Positions 34,880-46,449 of a stretch of DNA of 64,000 bases are shown here, piece by piece. The notes under the pieces are model-generated. The model made no database searches. It was not told the origin of the DNA and saw nothing but the letters and a program-made list of their open reading frames with translations. Source of the DNA: Arthrinium phaeospermum (taxonomy: Eukaryota > Ascomycota > Sordariomycetes > Amphisphaeriales > Apiosporaceae); contig QYRS01000002.1 in NCBI GenBank assembly GCA_006503535.1, forward strand, positions 4,154,001 to 4,218,000, read 5' to 3'. Made by a program: the position numbers and the translations under genes. Every line of letters begins with the position of its first letter. Position 1 is the first letter of the stretch.

Positions 34880-36298
34880 ATGGAAATTGACGACGACACC
34901 CCGCCCGTCGAGGTCGAGCCCACCGGCGCCGCCATCGCCGACGCTGCTGCGGGCGGCAAGCCCCAAGAGGATAACGATGCTACCGCGACCAAGGAAGAGC
35001 CGCCCTTCGACCCCAACGACCCGGACCCCATCGTGGCCTCGTACAACGTCTACATGAACCCGCCGCCCGAGTCGACGCGCAAGCTGCTGATCCTGCAGCA
35101 CCCCAACAAGCAGGGGCCCCTGCGCGAGGCCTACAGCTCCCTGCACGAGGTCCGCGTCAAGCCCGTCCAGGGCATGATCGAGGTCGACGTCGCCCTCGAC
35201 TACTCGGCCGCCAGCTACGACAAGGACAAGGGCATGCGCTGGGGCCAGACCCTGACGCGCTCCATGGGCGCCAAGAGCGGCGGCAGCCATGGCCTTGCGG
35301 GTGGTTTCGGCGTCGGCGTGCCCGCCCCGCGCGGCGGCCGCCGTCGCGAGGAGGACCGCGACATCTACGACTGGGGCGAGGCCGTGCGCCGCGACCAGGT
35401 CCTGCGCACGCAGACCCTCGGCGGCATGATTACCGACGGCGACGGCCGGAACGCCAAGAACGACTGCCGGTGGCTGGTGGGCGTCTTCAAGGGAGGTGAG
35501 TAACCGCGAGACTTGCGAGATGGATGGGGCATGGGACTAACGCAAAAATCACCACCAGACAACCTCCACCTCACCCCCGCCACCTCCGAAATCCAGCTGC
35601 GCCCCCAGCTGCACCACCTCGACGCCGACACGGAGCAGAAAGCGCTGCAGCAGGCGCGCGAGCGCGCGGGCGCCAAGGAGGCCGCCGCCCCGGCCGCCGC
35701 GCAGGCCCCCAAGGCCATCCAGATGACCATCAAGAACACGAGCGGCGAGGAGACGTCGACCGAGACCATGACGGACCGCCTGCGCAACGTGCAGATGGAG
35801 GGCTGGCAGAAGCTCAAGTACGTCGGCGAGGAGGACGACGCCGCCTGGGAGCTCTACAACAAGACGCTGCACTACGCGCCCGCGCTCGAGGGCGACGACG
35901 ACGACGAAACTAAGGATACCAAGAAGGACGACGCCAAGGGCAAGGGCAAGGCGACCGAAAACGCCGCCGCCGCCGAGGCCGCGCAGCAGAAGCTCCAGCT
36001 GGGCGTCAAGTGGGGCGAGGACGACTTCCTGCACGCCGTGGCCGGCAAGGACCGCATCGGCGTGCTCGAGGGCTACGGCTCGACCGTGCTGCCCGGGATC
36101 AAGGCCGAGGAGGAGGCCCTCGTGCTCAAGAAGGAAGAGGACGCCGAACCGTCCACTGCCGGCGTGCGAAGGGCGCCTGTTGCCAGGGGAGCCGCGGGAT
36201 CGGCAGCTGCTCCGTCAACGGCCGCCGCGAGGGGAAGGGGCAAGGCTCCGACTGCGGCATCGGTGATGGCTGCTGCGAAACGGGGCGGAAAGAAATAA
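34880..36298 (+). CDS. RPC37: RNA polymerase III subunit Rpc37/RPC5 (Sin-like)
   Basis: Two exons, 34880-35495 and 35559-36298, encode 451 aa; the intron splits an Asp codon (G|AC). After an acidic N-terminus the core begins at DPIVASYNVYMNPPPESTRK and LLILQHPNKQGPLREAYSSL, with RVKPVQGMIEVDVALDYSAA. This is the typical start of the RPC5/Sin dimerisation fold that pairs with Rpc53. The middle contains QTLGGMITDGDGRNAKNDCR and LHLTPATSEIQLRPQLHHLD. The C-terminal ~60 residues are Ala/Arg/Gly-rich (RGRGKAPTAAS). In Pol III the Rpc37-Rpc53 heterodimer acts in promoter opening, termination and reinitiation. The first ATG is the only plausible start. Confidence 0.9.
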
Positions 36299-37044
36299 AT
36301 AACAACAAAAAAGGAAAAAGAAAAACAGGAGATTTCAGTTGGTATGATCCTATAAACAAGAAATAGGCGACGGGGACGCACCCTCGAAGATGTGGTATCC
36401 GAAGTGGCAGTTGATTAAGTATGCATTGGCCCGGCGTTTTTCTCTTGTAGCATCCTACAGGCGTTCTCTTCACGGAGGCAAGATAACGGATTTTCAGCCC
36501 CGAGGAGGAGGCTTTCTTGAGCGACTTGTTTCGCTATAAAATATTCATGAATTTTGCAGTTTTGTCTTCTTTACTGTGGTTTTTGTTTCCCCAGAAAGAA
36601 GTGCTATAATAACGTGACTCTAATCTAACAAGATGTAATTGGATGATCTCGCGGCCTCTGGGTCGAAACCTTTCCTACTATAAGATAGGCAAGATCTGAC
36701 CCAAAGCAGCAAGATTTCGCTTGACCGGGAACTCGGCTGCATCTAAAGCTTGCCTCGGTCAAGACTGCAATGGGTGGGCCTGGGGTGAGTTTGCCCCCAA
36801 TTCCAAGCTGCATAAGGAATAATGTCGTCAATATTTCGCTGGATCTTCGGGGAGATCAAAGCCATGCGTCTCGTGGGCACATCGCTTGTGACATGCCGTC
36901 GCCATCCCAGACGTATTGTAATGGCTAACACATGCATCGCTATCGGGATGCAAGATAGCCAACTCATTAGGCATCAGCCTCCCGTAGTCCAACCCGGGGG
37001 GCAAGCCCGTCGCTGCTATGGTGGTCGATTGTGCCACCCATAAT
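36299..37044. other. Convergent 3' spacer, RPC37 / PAT1
   Basis: AT-rich just after RPC37 (A-rich at 36299-36325, consistent with the 3' end). Short open frames on both strands at 36126-36967 are not supported by any motif. Confidence 0.5.
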
Positions 37045-39700
37045 TTACTTCAAAAGCTCGACATCGAGGCCAATGGATCGCATGAACAAGTTGACGTTAT
37101 CGAGTCGCTGCTTAGCCATCTCTGATGGCAACGTCTTAGACAACGCCACCGTGTCCATGACACGGTCCTTGACGGCAATGACGAGGCGCTGCTGCTCATC
37201 GGGGCTGGCACCGATACCAATGGCCGCGAGGAACTGCCACACGTAGACGTCTTCTCCAGAGGTAACGGTTCCGGGGAAGATGTGAGGAAGAGTGGGCTCC
37301 AGGTGGTTAAAGAAGTTGTTGAATTCAGCGACCCTACATAATATGGTTAGCAATTTATTCTTGTATCATTTTGCACATTCGGGTCGGTACTCACCACTGG
37401 TGCCAAGATGTCTCGTTTGCGAGACCGTTCTCCTTGATGATCTCGGCACGGCTCAAGATCATGGTCAATACAGAAATACCAATGCGGGTTCTTGCAATGG
37501 TGTTGATGTTGATCTGCTGGGTGATAATACCCAGTATGCCAGTGACGATATGGATTTCAGTATCATTCAGCAGGTTGAACAGGGCGGGCATCACCGCCAT
37601 CGAGAAAGTATCAATGCTCTCGCGCATCGCGGCCGACATATTGATAGGCTCGCCAGTTTGAACCTGCGCACCCTGGACTACATCGAGCTGGTCCAGGTGG
37701 ACAACGATCATAGTCAGGATGGTGGTGCGCTGGGTGTGGTTAAGCTGGCGGAAGACCCGCGGGATGGCCTTCTTACCCTTGGGGTAAGACAAGAACGTAA
37801 TGAAAGGGTGCATGACGGCGCCTCCAACCGGGTCGTGAACCTTGAGGGCATCCCAGAGACGGGTGTTCAGCTTCTCGGCAGTCTCTTCCCACTCTTTGGT
37901 CGCCTGGTCCTTCTCGCCATTGGAAGGCTGCGGGATAGTACGCTCGTGGTCCTCCATCTTCATCAGGGTCGAGTAGACTTCCTCGATGGCTCGAAGCGTC
38001 ACCTTACGGTCGGCAATGTTCGAGCTATGGGCGCGATGGGCACTGCCGGGTCGGTGAGCATCATTGCCGCTATCGGTCCGCTTGATGTTGAGCAATGGCT
38101 TGGGCGTCTTTGCGTTGCTGAAAGAGATCTTGCCAAGACTACCTTCAATGACAAGCTGCTTGTTCTTGGGCTTGTTCTTAGCAGCCTCGACGGCGCGCTG
38201 GACCTGTTGCTCCATCCTCTGCATGTGGTTCTCGGGGCCGCGGCCGCGTCTCATATTGCCATGACGGTTACCGGTCTGGAACAGGTAGGTCTGGGCGAAG
38301 TTGTTGAGCGGCTGGTTGGGGTTGGGTCGTCCTGCGCGCAGAGAGCTGTGCACTTGGTAATAGAAATCCTCAGCCAGAGACGCGTCGGTGCCATACTCGC
38401 CGGGGTCGCCCGTAGCCGACACCAGCTGCTGCAGTTGGATTCTCGTAATGAAGTTCTTGTCATGGGGAGTCATCAGGCCATTGTCCTTGCTAAGGACAAA
38501 GATCTTGTGATTACGCTTGGCGCGTCGGGCCTCGGCCTCGAGGAATGCAGCCTTCTCGTTGTCCGACAATCCAGACAGCTGACCAGGGTGGGTAATAACC
38601 GGCTGGCCCACAGGCTGGCCGCGACCATACGAGTTCTGCTGTCGGTGGGCTTGGCCTTGACCTCCCATACGCGGAGCTTCTCCAGACATGCGGGCGGGGT
38701 TCTGCAGAATTTGAGTGGGTGCCGGCATACCAGGCGGCGGCTGAGGCTGCGACTGCGGTGGTTGCTGCGGCTGCGGGTACTGCTGGTGCTGGTGAGACAA
38801 GGGACTAGGCACATTGGGTACATGCTTGGACGTAGGTCGCTGCAGGATAGTCACAGGATGGCCGTGAGGTCCGCCAGCACCTTGAAGCTGTGCCTGGTGA
38901 GACTCGGCAGGAGACCCAAAACGGGCATCGTGAGGCTGTAAAAAGGGCTGCCCAGGGATGCCACCCTGCTGCTGGAATCGGTAGTCAAGGTGCTCCTGGC
39001 CGGGGTACTGAGGCTGTTGTTGCTGCTGCGCAAGAGGAGGCGGCTGCATGTAAGGGGAGCTGGGAACAGGCGTCTTGCTGGTAGCCACTTGGGCACGCAT
39101 GGCGGCTTCAACCTCTTCCAGGCTCATGACCTTGCGGCTGGCGGGCTGCTGCTGCTGCTGCTGCTGCAGTTGTTGCTGCTGATGCAGCTGTGGCGGGAGA
39201 TGGCCAGCTGCTGCTGCAGGCGTTGCTGCCTTCTTAGGTGCGGTGCCCCAGATAGAAGCATCGATCTGGAGGTCAGCAGTCGGCTCAGCGTCGCGATACT
39301 TTTCATAGCCACTTCGAACAGGCTTCGGCTGGGTATAGGCGTTTGAGCCATAGCCCATGTAGGGGTCGTGCTGTTGATGCTGAGGAGCAACGGGGAACTT
39401 GGGCGCGGGCTGGTGACGTTGGAATCGCATCTGCTCCTCCTCGAAGGCGTTTGAAACCTTGGCGGTCGCGCCGAAGAAATCAAAGTCCTTGCCTACGCCT
39501 CCTTGCGAGCTACCCGCATTGCCTCCATCGCCAAAGGTGTCATCGTTGAAAGCGTCATCCGTCTCGTCGAGCTGGTCGCCCAAGCCGTCATAGGTATCCT
39601 CGTAGTTCAGCGCTTCGAGGTCGTTATCGAACTTGGAGAGATCGGCAAACGGATCGTACGACTGGCTGAAGCCAGGTGCCGAAGTGTTATGACCAGCCAT
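37045..39700 (-). CDS. PAT1: mRNA decapping activator Pat1
   Basis: Two exons, 39700-37395 and 37333-37045, encode 864 aa; the intron splits a Trp codon (TG|G). The N-terminus is acidic and contains the FDF motif (KDFDFFG, F73-F75) that in yeast Pat1 binds the helicase Dhh1. Residues about 150-340 are Pro/Gln-rich with several polyglutamine runs. A conserved mid/C region follows (MTPHDKNFITRIQLQQLVSA, LAEDFYYQVHSSLRAGRP, FAQTYLFQTG, LVIEGSLGKISFSNAKTPKP). It ends in the alpha-helical repeat domain that contacts Lsm1-7 and Dcp2 (ending FMRSIGLDVELLK). The protein promotes decapping and translational repression in P-bodies. The frame is open upstream to 39715, but that codon is TTG; the first ATG is at 39700 (MAGHNTSAPG), which I use as the start. 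Confidence 0.95.
39145..39168 (-). repeat. CAG/Gln microsatellite inside PAT1
   Basis: Run of (GCT)n on the plus strand that reads as consecutive CAG glutamine codons in PAT1. It is part of a larger Gln-rich block from 38990 to 39190, and the encoded polyQ length may vary between strains. Confidence 0.85.
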
Positions 39701-42700
39701 GATGGCGGCGCTCAAGAGCTAGGTCGCAACAAAAGATTGCCCCGCAGGCAATATGGCAAGAGAAAATGAGATACCAAGATCTAGAGGCAAGGTTTAGTAC
39801 AGGGCCCGCGCAGACTAGGTCTTTTCAGAAAAGGAAGAGAAAGATGTATGAGATATCGGCGATTTGAAGTAAGGTTTGGGTATGGCAACCATCTGGGTTT
39901 CTCCCGAAGGAAAAATGTGTGATGCGGAGAATATCGCCGATATGGGATGTACGCCCAAAGGAAATTCCCAATGCCAGGCCCAAACAACTGCGTCTCGTCT
40001 TGACGAAGCTTGCAAGAACCTATGAGGAGTGACAGCAGCCTAGGTCGTCATGGACCCTGATCGCCGAATGTTGAATGTAATGTGGTGGTGGTGGTGGGAG
40101 CTTGGTGGGAGGAGCGGAGTGCGAGTGTGCTGCTCAACGTGGGGCAAGTTTGCCCGGGATTGTGGACAGCAGTCGTGGTGGGAAGGCGCACTTGCTTGTT
40201 ACAAAGCACGGCGCTCCTCGGCGACCAAAGAAGAGAGAAGGATACAGACTTGGGGTAGGATAAGTAAGAGATGGCACTCACAGCTAGAATAGACCAAGAA
40301 TATATTGTATTGGGAGGTTGTTGGGATGCTGGATCATGATGCGACGATATGTGAAGTCTGAATATCGACGATAATCCAACCTGTCGCAGTCCGACAGCGC
40401 AACTGGGAGGGCAGTCCGTCTATCTTCGGAGATAGACTCTTCTTCACACCAGAACCAAAGTAAGAGGCCCTGTGGCTCAGGCCAAGTCGATAACAGCAGA
40501 TTGGGTTGGTAGTTGAGGGAGAATGAAGAGGTGTTGGTGGTCGTCGGGAACCAGGGCGCGTGCTTGATCTGCGCACGGTTGATGATGATGATTGATTTCC
40601 TGGGCCTGAGGTCCAGAACCGCCTAAACCTAGCAGCACACTGCACAAAAGCTGCCTCTCTGTCTTTCGTGCTGCACCGGCCAGCCAACTTGGGTTAGCTT
40701 GCCCAAGCTTCTTAGGTCCAGCCGGGTAACGAGCACCTAGTCTCGGCGTCATACTTATTCCACTCCCGCCCCAAGTCCGTGGGCATGGACTCGATGTTTG
40801 ATGTGCAACGGCTCTCGAGTGATCCACCACCACTCAATCCCACTAACAGCGTACATTCCGATATTCATTGATATCCATTTAGAACGTGGGGTTTAAACGT
40901 GCTGTAAATCAATGTCAATCACAAGAAAAGTTTCACGCCCAGGTGTCTTTCTTGACTTGTAAATTCTTTTTTTTTCTATAATGCAAGGTGCAGACAATCA
41001 TGCAGTTACTATGTTACCACAAGCAGCCATAACCCGCCCATAAGAATGATATTTCCAGTGAGCGAGTACTCGAAAGGGGAGATACTGTACCAATGATTGA
41101 GTGTCATTGGCTGCAAGATGATTTTGCTCCCTTGAACACACTGAACGTGGCCAGTGTTGGTTTACCATGCCACAAAGCTTGGGTGTATACAAGTCCCTGT
41201 GTAATCACGTTGATACGGCTGGTGGTTGCAAGCTCGTAGGCTGTTAAAGCATGCCTGGTGTTGCCCCTGGTCGTACTCGATGCCAATTATCAATTAAGCT
41301 TTGAAGAAATATTTTACTCAAAGCCTGGCCTTCAGCTTATGGATCTAGACCTGAGTACGCCTATGCAAATAACCTCACAATGGCCGCGTTGCGATAACGT
41401 TGCCCATGACGCGGCGTTCAAGGCCCAATCTGTTGGTTCTAGGGCTTATTGAAGTGCAAATTTATTTTCTCGGGTTACAACATCTTTCTCCCATCAAGAA
41501 ACGTGCAAAACCGAATATCCTTGGAGCACATAAAACACGTTAACATACAGTCAGTACATACATCACATGAGAGAACGTCTGTGTTCTGTATCATGTCTTC
41601 TATCATGTCGTATGTTGATATTTGAAGACGAGATCGACAGCGCTTGATCGTGGAGACGTCCGCTTTACCCGGGCTGGCAGCTTGGCAGGTACCATTCTTC
41701 TTACTGGTCCCTGGGAAAACCTCGTGTTACTGCTCGAGTATTAGTAACAGATTAGTTGAATACGACATTTTAGGAGTTAAGGTCTACCAGTCAAAAGCAA
41801 GTGTTCTTTAGACTGCTCATTGGCATTCTGGATGGGTCATCATAGGTATGCCTAATTCGTTCCATGAATGTGATGCCAGTGGTCAGGATCTTCGCCTTAT
41901 CATCTTAGCGAAGCCCTGGCTACCGGTAATCTACAACGACTGTAAGATGCTTGGAGGCCAGGCAGCCTGCGGTTAAATGGCCTGCAGATGTTGGTATGTA
42001 AATGGTATGATATTGCAACGCATCCATTGTCAAATGTCAAAGACATGCAGCGCATATGTACGTCCATTGATTTTCACCAGCATCTACCTTCTCCGAAGCA
42101 AAAGTTTCCATAGGCCGCCTCCAGGTACTGAGTACGGAAAGCCAAGGCCACGTAGCAGGGTCCACAGCAGGGATCCAGGTACGGCAGGGTGCGGCGGGTT
42201 AGCGGCATTGCACTCAGCGCCTGTAAGTTTGGTTGTTCCCAGCATTGCGCATTGCTAGCACTGTTTCTGGCATTGCTGTTCTTCAGCGCATGCCGACGTG
42301 TTTGGGGCTCCCATCGCTTTCTGTTTGCTGGACGGTATGTACCCCCTTTTGTCCCCTCTTAGCGACGCCGATTCAGTCCAGTCATCCTTGCCCTGTCACT
42401 TTGACACCGGTTTGCATAGTCTGTGTCTCATCAAACATTCAGGGGCCGATGTCCTATTCAGGTTACACCTGCCATGAATACCAGCTGAAAAGCTGGAGTA
42501 TGGCACACATGCCGTTGTGTATGGAGCCGAGTAGTGCCGTATTAGAGAGAAAAAAAGATAACGAGGATGTTCTGGCCCGAATGCATGCACGCATAGTACA
42601 GAGGTAGAGTCTGTCCCAGTAGGTAGTCTCACAGCATTCAATTGGGTGCTGCAAGAGCTGGAATAGAAAAACTCCCAGCTCAATACCCCAAAACGCGCTA

Positions 42701-43208
42701 CCTATCAGTGATCGATTGGTCGCTTCCTCTTCGCTGCACTGTAACAGAGCCAAGAGACTCGGTCGCATTACCCTCTTCTTTCTTCCTTTTCCCCGGAGGC
42801 GCGGGCAACATCGTACTAGGGAAACACAAATCCAAACCTTTTTGTTGTTTCACCCGTCTTTTATTTTTGTATTCCTTTCCTCATTCTCTCTCTCCCTTGG
42901 CTGCGATACGATCCCTTCAATCGACCTAAGCTTCTTCCTAGGTACATAGTCAGGGTGCCTCAGCCTTTCCCGAAATGATTTGACGCCCCCCTTTGTTCCA
43001 CGTCTTCGCCAAGTTGCATATACTTTTGACTAGAGGGAACAATTGGGTCCCCCAATTGCCCCCTATCGGCGGCCCTCGATCGCATTGACCGGACCCTCTA
43101 TTTGACATTTGCCCTGCAATCCCTCCAGACCTTACTTCTTCCCTTCAACACCTCCAGGTCCATACCTATTTTTTCGTTATACACCATTGTAGCGAAGATT
43201 TGGACAAA
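39701..43208. other. Long divergent spacer, PAT1 / mannosyltransferase
   Basis: About 3.5 kb without a supported gene. The PAT1 side (39701-40300) is likely leader and promoter. The other side (42760-43208) is a pyrimidine-rich leader for the mannosyltransferase. Open frames at 40334-40833 (minus) and 42233-42607 (plus) lack coding bias and motifs. No repeats longer than simple tracts (T-rich block at 40967-40977). Confidence 0.4.
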
Positions 43209-44769
43209 ATGGCGGCCGGAAACGCACGCATCGTGCGATATGTTCTGTTTGCCTTTTTCGTACGTTTCCCCCGTGATCCGAAGTTTCTGAATCGCCCAGC
43301 CGCACCGTACTAACACTAACTGCCGTCTCAAGTTCGTTGCCGTCCTCTATTTCATGTCCCACTCCACATACCAAGGCGTGCCGCTGAAACCAGAATCGTT
43401 CGGAGCCGGGCGCGGATCGACTGCGAGCAAGCCGGGCGATGGCATGACCGGAGCAGGCACCAAGGCCTCCGAGATCCAGAAGGAGGAGGCACTGTTGAAG
43501 AGCGGCGCCAGCACTGGCACCGATGGCGGCAAGTCGAGCGTCGGCTCGTCGCCCAAGGGCACCAACGGCGGCTCTGGAATCGCCGTCTCGCACCAGGACC
43601 TCTCCGAGGCCCCCATGGCCTTGACCCCCTCCGACGCCGGCTGGGACAACCTGATGGGACCGCGCCCGGCCCCCGCATGAACGCCACTTTTGTCACCCTC
43701 GCCCGCAACAGCGATATCTGGGACATTGCCCGCTCCATCCGCCAGGTCGAAGATCGATTCAACAAGCGATACAACTACGACTGGGTTTTCCTGAACGACA
43801 AGCCTTTCGATGCCACCTTCAAGAAGGTCACCACCTCGCTGGTCTCCGGCAAGACGCACTACGGCGAGATCCCCCACGAGCACTGGTCCTTCCCCGACTT
43901 CATCGACCAGGACAAGGCCAAGAAGGTGCGTGAGGACATGGCGCAGCGCAAGATCATCTACGGTGACTCGGTCAGCTACCGCCACATGTGCCGCTTCGAG
44001 TCGGGCTTCTTCTTCCGCCAGCCTCTGATGATGAACTACGAATGGTACTGGCGTGTCGAGCCCAGCATCGAGCTCTTCTGCGACATCCACTACGACCCCT
44101 TCCGCTACATGGCCGAGAACAAGAAGAAGTACAGCTTCGTGCTCAGCTTGTACGAATACGTCGAGACCATCCCTACCCTCTGGGACAGCGTCAAGAAGTT
44201 CATCAAGAACAACCCCGAACACATTGCCGAGGGCAACTCGATGGCATTCCTCAGCGACGACGGTGGTGATACTTACAACCACTGCCACATGGTAAGTCAT
44301 CCGTTTTCCGGACTTCTTTTTGCGGACCGAATTGCTGACATTCTTTCTAGTGGTCGAACTTCGAAGTCGGTAACCTCAACTGGCTGCGATCCAAGGCCTA
44401 CGTCGACTTCTTTGAGTCTCTGGACAGGGACGGTGGCTTTTTCTACGAGCGATGGGGCGATGCTCCCGTTCACTCGATCGCCGCCGGTCTCTTGCTGAAG
44501 AAGGAGGAGATCCACTTCTTCAACGACATCGCTTACTACCACGTGCCCTTCACACACTGCCCGACTGGCGAGAAGACACGACTGGACCTGAAGTGCCACT
44601 GCAACCCCAAGGACAACTTTGACTGGAAGGGTTATTCTTGTAAGTCCCCGGTTCATATCGCCCTTTGTGACAAGTTCTCTCAACTAACCAACAACCAACA
44701 GGCACATCGCGATACTTTGACCTCAACGGGTTGGAGAAGCCGGAGGGCTTCGAGAACCAGCAAGACTAG
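43209..44769 (+). CDS. Alpha-1,2-mannosyltransferase, GT15 (Kre2/Mnt1/Ktr), frame broken at 43670-43674
   Basis: Exons 43209-43259, 43333-44291, 44351-44639 and 44702-44769. A type II Golgi enzyme that adds alpha-1,2-mannose to O-glycans and N-glycan outer chains using GDP-mannose. The first exon and the start of the second give a short cytoplasmic tail and membrane anchor ([18 protein letters not shown]). A Ser/Gly/Thr-rich stem follows to about residue 130. The GT15 catalytic domain then has [79 protein letters not shown] and [14 protein letters not shown]. The stem and catalytic domain are in different frames: the stem frame stops at TGA 43678-43680. One extra C in the five-C run just before (43670-43674) would join them as ...PAP-R-MNATF and give 455 aa with all intron phases matching. 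No canonical intron can replace this. If the break is real, only a start at 43677 could make an anchorless enzyme. Confidence 0.9.
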
Positions 44770-45153
44770 AGACGTCGTGATTGAAGTAGTTTTCTGTATA
44801 ACATAGAGGTCATGCTGATTTCATTCTAATGACGAATCCAAATTATGTGCATCAAACGGTTCCAGGGGAAATGGACACATCAAAAGGGGTGTGTGGGTAG
44901 GCGTCATAAGGGTCCCATTGGAGAAAATGCGGTAGCCAAGAGAGGTTCTTCTGTACATATCTCTTTCAGACATTGTGCCATCTCAGAAAAAAAAAAGAGC
45001 AGATTTCCGTGTCCGCTTAATCTAGGATATGATATATTACACGTGATGTACAGATGAAGCCATGTACCCATTTCTCTAGTGCCTTGCAATCGTATATGGC
45101 ATTTTTGATGCTTTCTGTCTGTCTAGTCATCTGTCTCGTAGACTTTGATTGCC
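44770..45153. other. Convergent 3' spacer, mannosyltransferase / uS12m
   Basis: Convergent 3' flanks of 384 bp. An A-rich run at 44987-44996 lies near the end. No gene seen. Confidence 0.5.
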
Positions 45154-45907
45154 TTAAGCTCCCACAGAGGCCTTCTTGGGCTTCTTGGTGCCGTACTTGC
45201 TGCGACTTGTCGAACGGTTGGCAACACCACCCTGAGTATCAGTTAGCAGATGGTTCAACACCAAGAAGGACCCCCCTTATTAGGGGTAATTGCGTGTCCG
45301 ACATGAACTCCGCCATTGCCTTCGCCAATGGCCACACAGAAAATGACCAAGAAGGGAGAACACCGCGAACTTACCAGATCCAACGCGCCTCGCACCAGAT
45401 GGTACCGCACACCGGGGCAATCCTGGGAGCGGCCGCCGCGCACCAGCACCACGCTGTGCTGCTGGATGTTGTGGCCCTCGCCGGGGATGTAGGCCGTGAT
45501 CATACGCCCGCTGCTGAGGCGCACACGGGCCGTCTTGCGCTCGCCCGAATTGGGCTTCTTGGGGCGCTGGATGCCGACTTTCAGGCACACGCCCTTTTGC
45601 TGGGGGACCGCGCCTCGGCCAGGGCCGGGGAGATGGCGTGGCGAGCTCGCTTGCCTTTGTTGTGGCAGCCCTGTGTTTTTGGGTGTTCTCGTTAGAATTG
45701 GCTTGTAATAAGGTGTTTGAGATGAGGGAAATTGGCAGGTAGACGCACTCGAATGGATTGCATTATCGTCGCTTGCGGCGCCGGGGTGCTGGAGAAGGCG
45801 CGCACTGTCGTCGTCGTCTTGGTCGGGATCTTGGAGGCGATGCTCGGCGTCATGGCTGGCCTCCGTGCCAGAGTCGGCAGGAGGTAGCGGAAGAAGGGTG
45901 CTGCCAT
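45154..45907 (-). CDS. Mitochondrial small-subunit ribosomal protein uS12m, frame broken at 45602-45606
   Basis: Exons 45907-45749, 45670-45375 and 45231-45154. The protein is the mitochondrial S12 of the 37S subunit decoding centre. An N-terminal presequence ([20 protein letters not shown]...) precedes [19 protein letters not shown]. The conserved core [69 protein letters not shown] then follows, and the C-terminus is [16 protein letters not shown]. Exon 2 is 296 nt, one short of a multiple of three although both its introns are phase 0. The frame changes at the run of five C (sense) corresponding to plus-strand G at 45602-45606. One extra C restores ...[20 protein letters not shown] and a 177-aa protein of normal length. 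The divergent neighbour is another mitochondrial gene. Confidence 0.9.
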
Positions 45908-46449
45908 GGTTGCGACGGCGAGGTTCGGTGGCTTCGAGGAACGGGACACCCAAAGCAGCTCGGATATCCAATCTCCAATCCAATGTGCTACCGATGCAGC
46001 GATACAGACGAATCTCAATTTGCCAGCAGCTCCAAAGCCACACGATTGACTGTGGCTGGTGCTTCTGTCTGTCGGCGTTAAACCTGACCGATGCTCCGCT
46101 AGCCTCTCATTGACCAATTCACATGCCAGTTAGCATGGTGGGCATTCTATCCCCGCCACCCTTGGGCCGGATCTCACGCCCATCTCCCTGCCTTTACCCC
46201 AGACTCTGGTCCGGGATTTCTAAGTGGCTATCCTCGGCTGAGGTTACGCTCGGGGAATGCGCCCTGGAATCTGACTTGAAGTTCCGCAGAGGCGACAATT
46301 CGTAACCCTCTCCTTAACACTTTACAAAGCCTTTCTCTTTTTACTGTCGATTGCCCGTGGTCCATTCTTGACATTCGTCCTATCTTGTTGTTTCTCGTAG
46401 TACGTTTTCTATCTTAGTCTCTACTGCTTGTTCGAACTGTTCATCCACC
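45908..46449. promoter_or_regulatory. Putative bidirectional promoter, uS12m / acyl-CoA dehydrogenase
   Basis: A 542-bp spacer between two divergent start codons of two mitochondrial-protein genes. The right half (46310-46449) is strongly T/C-rich, as in fungal leaders. I cannot identify specific factor sites by eye. Confidence 0.4.

Noticed and set aside
39701..39715. Five extra N-terminal codons of PAT1
   Set aside because: Would need initiation at TTG; the first ATG is at 39700.
43670..43680. Programmed -1 ribosomal frameshift in the mannosyltransferase
   Set aside because: The run lacks a canonical X-XXY-YYZ slippery heptamer, and two other unrelated genes break in the same way at five-C runs, so sequencing error is simpler.
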